Source: CAYONQ01 sp964405375
GTDB lineage: Bacteria; Planctomycetota; Phycisphaerae; Sedimentisphaerales; Anaerobacaceae
DNA: 10,385 bases
Assembly (NCBI GenBank): GCA_964405375.1
Contig: CAYONQ010000085.1
Span: 1 to 10,385, forward strand
Direction: 5' to 3'
The notes beneath the pieces are model-generated. The model was not told where the DNA came from. It was given only the letters and a program-made list of their open reading frames with translations, and made no database searches. Made by a program: the position numbers and the translations under genes. This document shows positions 7,042 to 10,385 of the stretch, piece by piece. The stretch's first letter is position 1; each line of letters begins with the position of its first letter.

Positions 7042-7140
7042 AAGTGAACTAAAGTTTGGAGTGCCTAAAGTTATGGATTATTCTTTAACTTTAGCTCACT
7101 TTAGCTCACTTTAGCTCATTTTAGGCACTTTAGCTCACTT
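7042..7140. repeat. decamer array inside an inverted repeat, groES-groEL gap
   Basis: ACTTTAGCTC is repeated at 7088-7097, 7098-7107, 7108-7117 and 7127-7136, with a nine-base variant ATTTTAGGC at 7118-7126. The left part of the gap carries reverse-complement copies: 7042-7055 matches 7127-7140 at 13 of 14 positions, and AGTGCCTAAA (7060-7069) is the exact complement of 7120-7129. The transcript between groES and groEL could therefore form a strong stem with repeats in its loop. The array fills most of the gap and ends about 35 bases before the groEL start. Confidence 0.85.
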
Positions 7141-7149
7141 CCTTTTCCT

Positions 7150-7440
7150 CTATTTTTCAACAATTCCCAGGATATCGCTTTCTCGCAGAATCACGTATTT
7201 TTCTCTGTCGATTTCAATGTCGTTTCCTATGTATTTTGCGTAGATAACTTTGTCTCCTTTTTTTACGGACATTTTATTTCGTTTGCCGTTGTCGAGTAGT
7301 TTGCCCGGGCCGAGGGCTGTTATTTTTCCGATTTGCGGTTTTTCTTTTGCCGTATCGGGCAGGATAATGCCGCCGGCCGTCTTCTCTTCCGCCTCCGATT
7401 GCTTTATAACGACTCTATCATCCAAAGGTCTAAGTTTCAT
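7150..7440 (-). CDS. groES: co-chaperonin GroES
   Basis: GroES is the heptameric lid of the GroEL chamber. The 96-residue protein has the family N-terminus MKLRPLDDRVVIK, the mobile loop (about residues 17-34, EEKTAGGIILPDTAKEKP) whose hydrophobic IIL tripeptide docks on the GroEL apical domain, the GPGK turn and a normal C-terminal strand. Length is standard. The ATG follows AAGGAG by eight or nine bases. It is 40 bases downstream of the tailed groEL and upstream of the tailless one, so one lid gene apparently serves both chaperonins. The common bacterial order is groES then groEL; here a groEL precedes and another follows. Confidence 0.98.
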   Translation of the reverse strand: MKLRPLDDRVVIKQSEAEEKTAGGIILPDTAKEKPQIGKITALGPGKLLDNGKRNKMSVKKGDKVIYAKYIGNDIEIDREKYVILRESDILGIVEK

Positions 7441-7480
7441 AACCTGGCTCCTTAGTCAAAATTCCTTTTCCTTTTTTACT

Positions 7481-9148
7481 TTACATCATACCCATGCCGC
7501 CGCCCATACCGCCGCCGTAACCGCCCATACCGCCGGGCGGCATACCACCGGGCATCTCTTCTTTTTCTTTTGGCTTTTCGGTAACAAGGCAATCGGTGGT
7601 TAAAAGCAGAGTTGCTATACTTACGGCGTTTTCCAGTGCGATTCTTGTTACCTTCACAGGGTCAATGACGCCGGCGGCGAGCAGGTCTTCGTATTTGTCC
7701 GTGTCGGCGTTATAGCCGAACCCGCCTTTGCCTTCCGAGACCTTGTTAACAACGATATTGGCTACAGCGCCTGCGTTGGCGGCAATCCAGTAACAGGGCA
7801 TTGTAAGGGCCGTTGCCACTATGTCGGCACCGGTCTGCTCATCGCCGGAGAGTTTCAACCGCCTGACCGCATCGATACAGCGAATCAATGCCACCCCACC
7901 GCCGGGCACAATGCCTTCTTCGATGGCCGCCCTTGTGGCGTGCAGCGCATCTTCGATTCGGGCCTTTCTTTCCTTCATCTCAACCTCGCTTGCAGCGCCG
8001 ACGTTGATTTGGGCCACCCCGCCCGTCAGCTTGGCCAATCGTTCCTGCAGCTTCTCGCGGTCGTAATCGCTGGTTGTGGCCTCAATCTCGCTCTGGATTT
8101 GCCTGATTCTGCCGCTGACCGCCGCGGTGCTGCCGGCGCCTTCGATAATGATTGTGTTGTCGTTGTCGATGGTTACCTTCCTGGCCTGGCCGAGCTGCTT
8201 GACGCCGATGCTTTCTATATCAATTCCCAAATCCTTGAAAATCGCCTCTGCACCCGTCAGGGCCGCAATGTCGGCCAGCATCGCCTTTCTGCGGTCGCCG
8301 TAGCCGGGCGCCTTCACAACCGCAACCTGCAGGACGCCTTTTAGCTTGTTAACTACCAGTGTCGCCAGCACCTCACTTTCGACATCTTCTGCGATAATCA
8401 ATAACGGCCTTCTGCTTTTTGCGGTCTTCTCAAGCAGCGGCACAAGCTTGGCCACGTTGCCGATTTTGTCCTCGTGAATGAATATGTATGGTTTCTCTAA
8501 TTCACAGACCATATTCTCGGGGTCGGTTACGAAGTGCGGCGATAGGTACCCCCGGTCAAACTGCATACCTTCGACGAAGTCGATTGTAGTATGCAGCCCC
8601 TTGCCCTCCTCAACGGTGATGACGCCGTCTTTGCCGGCCCGCTGAAATGCATCGGCTATGGTTTTGCCGATTCTTACATCGTTATTAGCTGAAACCGCTG
8701 CGATGTTAATTATGTCGGCCTTTTTGGTGATGTCGATTGGCTTCGCCATAGAAGACAGTTTATCGGCTGCCGCCTTGGCGCAGCTTTGCATACCGCGGGC
8801 AAGTGCCATAGCGTCCGCGCCGGCCGTGATGTTCCTGTATGCCTCCTTGAACATCGCCTCAGCTAATACGGTGGCGGTCGTTGTCCCGTCGCCGGCGACT
8901 TTTGAGGTCTTGCTCGCCGCCTCTTTTACGAGTGTCGCGCCGAGGTTCTCGTCTTTGTCGATAAATTCAATCTCTTCAGCCACCGTTACGCCGTCCTTGG
9001 TTACGGTAGGTCCGCCCCAGCTTTTGTCGATAATGGCGTTTCGCCCTCGCGGGCCGAGCGTTGATTTGACCGCCGCCGCCAGTTTTTCCACGCCGGCCAG
9101 TAGTTTCGCTCTCGCCTCGGATTCAAATACCAACTGTTTAACTGCCAT
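7481..9148 (-). CDS. groEL: chaperonin GroEL with Gly/Met-rich tail
   Basis: A 555-residue Hsp60 subunit, first gene of the chaperone cluster. The ATPase residues are retained: Asp52 in TKDG, Asp87 in AGDGTTT and Asp400 in EDALHATRAA. The C-terminus (about 532-555) is the classical GGM-type repeat that projects into the cavity. In the apical domain most hydrophobic substrate contacts are conserved (Tyr201, Phe206, LATLVVN), but the position of E. coli Tyr203, a residue shown by mutation to matter for substrate and GroES binding, is His205 here (YLSPHF), whereas the other paralogue keeps Tyr. The ATG is well set by AAGGAG ten bases upstream (9164-9159). It is followed by groES after 40 bases. 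Both copies have features of active chaperonins; they probably divide labour. Confidence 0.98.
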   Translation of the reverse strand: MAVKQLVFESEARAKLLAGVEKLAAAVKSTLGPRGRNAIIDKSWGGPTVTKDGVTVAEEIEFIDKDENLGATLVKEAASKTSKVAGDGTTTATVLAEAMFKEAYRNITAGADAMALARGMQSCAKAAADKLSSMAKPIDITKKADIINIAAVSANNDVRIGKTIADAFQRAGKDGVITVEEGKGLHTTIDFVEGMQFDRGYLSPHFVTDPENMVCELEKPYIFIHEDKIGNVAKLVPLLEKTAKSRRPLLIIAEDVESEVLATLVVNKLKGVLQVAVVKAPGYGDRRKAMLADIAALTGAEAIFKDLGIDIESIGVKQLGQARKVTIDNDNTIIIEGAGSTAAVSGRIRQIQSEIEATTSDYDREKLQERLAKLTGGVAQINVGAASEVEMKERKARIEDALHATRAAIEEGIVPGGGVALIRCIDAVRRLKLSGDEQTGADIVATALTMPCYWIAANAGAVANIVVNKVSEGKGGFGYNADTDKYEDLLAAGVIDPVKVTRIALENAVSIATLLLTTDCLVTEKPKEKEEMPGGMPPGGMGGYGGGMGGGMGMM

Positions 9149-9209
9149 AATTACTTATCTCCTTAATTCAAAAGTGTTTAATCACTCTGTCTTCTGCTTG
9201 CCCCGCCTG

Positions 9210-9232
9210 CCCACGAATGTTTTTATCGTGGG
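9210..9232 (-). promoter_or_regulatory. hairpin in the groEL leader
   Basis: CCCACGA (9210-9216) and TCGTGGG (9226-9232) form a perfect seven-pair stem with a nine-base loop. It would lie in the untranslated leader of the first groEL, about 60 bases before its start. It does not cover the ribosome site, so it is not an obvious RNA thermometer. It could equally be part of a dispersed repeat. Confidence 0.45.
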
Positions 9233-9278
9233 TCCCAAATAGGCCATTGCCGTAATTTGGTGCGGGGTCCTCTGAATT

Positions 9279-9318
9279 TATACCAGATGTGCAAAGGATA
9301 TACCAGTTTTTGTGCAAA
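9279..9318. repeat. directly repeated bipartite motif upstream of groEL
   Basis: TATACCAG plus TGTGCAAA occurs twice in the same orientation: 9279-9286 with 9288-9295 (one-base spacer) and 9299-9306 with 9311-9318 (four-base spacer). Both halves are exact in both copies. The period is about 20-23 bases, so two bound proteins would lie on nearly the same helix face. The position, about 130-170 bases before the groEL start, suits an operator or activator site. Confidence 0.6.
9290..9306 (-). promoter_or_regulatory. candidate sigma-54 (-24/-12) promoter for groEL
   Basis: On the minus strand CTGGTATATCCTTTGCA matches YTGGCACGRNNNTTGCW at the essential GG and TTGC elements with the correct ten-base GG-to-GC spacing, ten of thirteen defined positions in all. 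It predicts a start near 9279 and a leader of about 130 bases. A weaker sigma-70-like alternative is TTCACA (9382-9377) with TAATAA (9360-9355), 16 bases apart. Confidence 0.4.
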
Positions 9319-9372
9319 TTAGTGGCTTCGGGGGTCGTGCGCTCTTAACTGCTTTTATTACAGGCAATTAAG

Positions 9373-9387
9373 ACAATGTGAAATTGT
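9373..9387. promoter_or_regulatory. small palindrome, possible activator site
   Basis: ACAAT (9373-9377) and ATTGT (9383-9387) are inverted around GTGAA. It lies roughly 95-110 bases upstream of the predicted sigma-54 start, where enhancer-binding activators often bind. Five-base arms are short, so this is only suggestive. Confidence 0.25.
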
Positions 9388-9426
9388 TTACAACGCTCGG
9401 CAGACCTTATTTTCAGCACCGAGAAA

Positions 9427-9440
9427 TGCCAATTTTGGCA
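9427..9440. repeat. palindrome TGCCAA/TTGGCA
   Basis: TGCCAA (9427-9432) and TTGGCA (9435-9440) are exact reverse complements with a two-base centre. It could be an operator half-site pair; no adjacent T run supports a terminator. Confidence 0.3.
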
Positions 9441-9480
9441 GTTAAAAGCGGCCCCCCAACGCCATCTTGACAGCCCGCCT

Positions 9481-9517
9481 GCCCCATTGTTTAGAGTGTC
9501 GTCCACTCTAATGGGGC
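9481..9517. repeat. strong bulged hairpin
   Basis: GCCCCAT (9481-9487) pairs with ATGGGGC (9511-9517), and TAGAGTG (9492-9498) with CACTCTA (9504-9510), leaving a five-base loop and a four-base bulge on the left arm: 14 pairs in all. Neither strand has a T run after it, so it is not a typical terminator. It may be a palindromic intergenic repeat or a structured RNA element. Confidence 0.6.
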
Positions 9518-9583
9518 CTGCACCCTATCCCCTAAACGCAATCCACTCCCTACTTCTCCACTCCTTGTTCGATATTCCACTAC

Positions 9584-9612
9584 CGTCATTCCGAGCGAAG
9601 CCGAGGAATCTA
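9584..9612. repeat. fragment of a dispersed intergenic repeat (CATTCCGAGCGAAG type)
   Basis: The segment containing GTCATTCCGAGCGAAGCCG followed by AGGAATCTA resembles a non-coding repeat that I recall recurring between genes in many bacterial genomes. TGTCATTCCG (9621-9630) begins a second, broken copy. The identification rests on memory of the motif, not on a search. Confidence 0.45.
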
Positions 9613-9814
9613 TTAAAAATTGTCATTCCGCCGCTTAATGATGAATCCAAACAAACCATTGAACCCTCACCCAAAATCCATATAATCACACTTGCCCCGC
9701 ACGAAATAGCAAGCTTGCGTCATTTGGTGCTGGGAACCAGGCGGATGAAAATACTACACCGATTAACAGAGAAGATTTGCGCAGCGAAAATGAATAGTTT
9801 TATTTGAGCGACCT

Positions 9815-9873
9815 GTCCTCCGTAGCCACCGAGGGGCGAAGGATGGAAGTCCCGCACTCAGGGTAGTGCGGGA
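9815..9873. repeat. repeat-like segment with perfect hairpin
   Basis: TCCTCCGTAGCC followed by GGGGCGAAGGATGG (9815-9846) is loosely palindromic and of a type seen between genes in several phyla. Directly after it TCCCGCACT (9850-9858) and AGTGCGGGA (9865-9873) form a perfect nine-pair stem with a six-base loop. A further CTTTGC/GCAAAG stem lies at 9888-9905. Together they suggest a degenerate non-coding element or a small structured RNA. Confidence 0.45.
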
Positions 9874-9915
9874 GAGAAAATAGAAAGCTTTGCTTAGGGG
9901 CAAAGAAAAAACCGC

Positions 9916-9959
9916 GTGTGCAAACAAGTACCTGATGCACAAGCAAGCTTGCTGCACAC
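9916..9959. repeat. nested palindromes
   Basis: AGCAAGCTTGCT (9942-9953) is a perfect 12-base palindrome, and GTGTGCA (9916-9922) is complementary to TGCACAC (9953-9959), so the stretch can form alternative stems. No function is assigned. Confidence 0.35.
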
Positions 9960-10022
9960 CCTACGGCTGTGAGAGATTTACCGTTAAAGAAAAAAATACC
10001 GGACCCCCTTTAATTCCCTTTG

Positions 10023-10051
10023 TTGACTCGCCGGCCATTTTCTGTTAAACT
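10023..10051 (+). promoter_or_regulatory. sigma-70-type promoter of the right-edge gene
   Basis: TTGACT (10023-10028, five of six) and TAAACT (10046-10051, four of six) are exactly 17 bases apart. Initiation near 10058 would give a leader of about 40 bases containing AAGGA (10085-10089) before the ATG at 10097. Confidence 0.6.
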
Positions 10052-10096
10052 TAAATAATCGAAGGATTTGAAACTATTTAACACAAGGATGTACAT

Positions 10097-10385
10097 ATGG
10101 CATATTTTAAGCCAGATGCAAGTTTTTTTAAGAAAATAGTAATTGGCGTCAATGGCACGAGAGCTATTTGTAGGGACCTATCCGAAAGAGGCCATAGCAT
10201 GGTTGAATTAGAGCGAGGCTCTACAGCGGCTAAGCTCTGGAAAGAAGTAAAGAGAAAACGTGTTCGCCTTCCTGATCTTGTCTGCAAGAACTGTGGCCTT
10301 CGGGTTGAAAGCCGTGCTAAAACAAAACCAGAGCTTTCGATGTCACATAGTGACACCGATTTGGAACGTTCATGGGATTACGGAA
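10097..10385 (+). CDS. unknown protein, 5' part only (truncated by window end)
   Basis: An open frame of 96 codons runs from ATG at 10097 to the end of the window with no stop. It begins MAYFKPDASFFKKIVIG. AAGGA lies seven bases upstream and a good promoter is present, so the start is well supported. Visible features are Cys63-x2-Cys66 in the block LPDLVCKNCGLRVESRAK, then PELSMSHSDTDLERSWDYG, and a basic, charged composition. The CxxC pair could be half of a zinc site, and the Pro-Asp with a following Glu/Lys block is faintly reminiscent of PD-(D/E)XK nucleases, but the ExxxK spacing does not fit and I make no assignment. It uses AGA, ATA, GTA and TTA codons more freely than the GC-richer genes to its left, and it follows a repeat-rich gap, so it may be accessory or acquired. 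Confidence 0.8.
   Translation, partial: MAYFKPDASFFKKIVIGVNGTRAICRDLSERGHSMVELERGSTAAKLWKEVKRKRVRLPDLVCKNCGLRVESRAKTKPELSMSHSDTDLERSWDYG

Larger units (their letters stand above)
9149..10096. other. 948-base non-coding region rich in palindromes and repeats
   Basis: No open frame here has a plausible start, ribosome site and protein-like composition. The 9149-9450 part is the leader and control region of groEL. From about 9450 to 9960 there are hairpins and sequences resembling dispersed intergenic repeats. From about 9961 the region becomes the promoter area of the next gene. Short open frames at 9487-9807 (plus) and 9763-9957 (minus) cross these repeats and are taken as spurious. Confidence 0.6.

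Noticed and set aside
7058..7069. GGAGTGCCTAAA near groEL as a possible CIRCE arm
   Set aside because: It has an extra base relative to GAGTGCTAA and its partner copy lies about 50 bases away within the decamer array, so it belongs to that repeat.
7088..7140. Regular repeats considered as a CRISPR array
   Set aside because: The units are ten bases and adjoin directly, with no unique spacers and no cas genes.
9487..9807. 106-codon plus-strand open frame
   Set aside because: It crosses the bulged hairpin and the dispersed-repeat fragment, lacks a ribosome site and has no protein-like pattern.
9838..9880. GGATGGAAGTCCC-type sequence considered as part of RNase P RNA
   Set aside because: Only a superficial likeness to the GAGGAAAGTCC block; the other conserved segments of RNase P RNA are not nearby.
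9763..9957. 64-codon minus-strand open frame
   Set aside because: It consists mostly of repeat sequence translated by chance (the Pro-Ser-Phe-Ala and Arg-rich stretch).
10078..10356. 92-codon minus-strand open frame
   Set aside because: It is antisense to the better supported plus-strand gene starting at 10097, which has promoter and ribosome site.

Overview
The window reads as a stretch of bacterial chromosome carrying mainly conserved housekeeping genes. Two divergent GroEL paralogues flank groES on one strand. One has a Gly/Met-rich tail and one does not. Together with the style of the dnaJ, grpE and FmdB-type genes and an RpoE-like sigma factor with a long-tailed membrane anti-sigma partner, this suggests a Planctomycetota member, perhaps Phycisphaerae-like. 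That placement is my inference from protein style. No 16S gene or other taxonomic marker is present.

Layout. Positions 126-1016 (minus) encode acetylglutamate kinase, the second step of arginine synthesis. A divergent control region (1017-1322) follows, with a perfect palindrome and a close match to the sigma-E promoter consensus. It leads into a two-gene plus-strand operon (1323-2956): an ECF sigma factor and, with an ATGA overlap, its predicted membrane-anchored anti-sigma factor. Convergent to this is a six-gene minus-strand cluster read from 9148 down to 2997: groEL with Gly/Met tail, groES, groEL without tail, dnaJ, grpE and an FmdB-type zinc-ribbon protein. This is a nearly complete folding toolkit, missing only dnaK. 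The longer intergenic gaps of the cluster hold conspicuous and unrelated repeats: heptamers between dnaJ and grpE, a long AT-rich inverted repeat between groEL and dnaJ, and decamers within an inverted repeat between groES and groEL.

Positions 9149-10096 contain no convincing gene. The part near groEL has a directly repeated motif that includes a plausible sigma-54 (-24/-12) promoter, plus small palindromes. The rest holds hairpins and sequences that look like dispersed intergenic repeats. At 10097 a new plus-strand gene begins behind a good sigma-70-type promoter and runs off the window. Its first 96 residues show a CxxC pair but no family I can name.

How the genes fit together: the GroEL/GroES and DnaJ/GrpE products support protein folding in the cytoplasm, and the sigma/anti-sigma pair probably senses an envelope signal. 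I see no canonical CIRCE element in front of the chaperone genes and no copy of the sigma-E-like promoter there, so the two units need not be co-regulated. I did not find a clear new multi-gene system. The items most worth following up are the repeat-filled gaps of the chaperone operon, the possible sigma-54 control of groEL, the unusual anti-sigma factor and the truncated unknown gene at the right edge.
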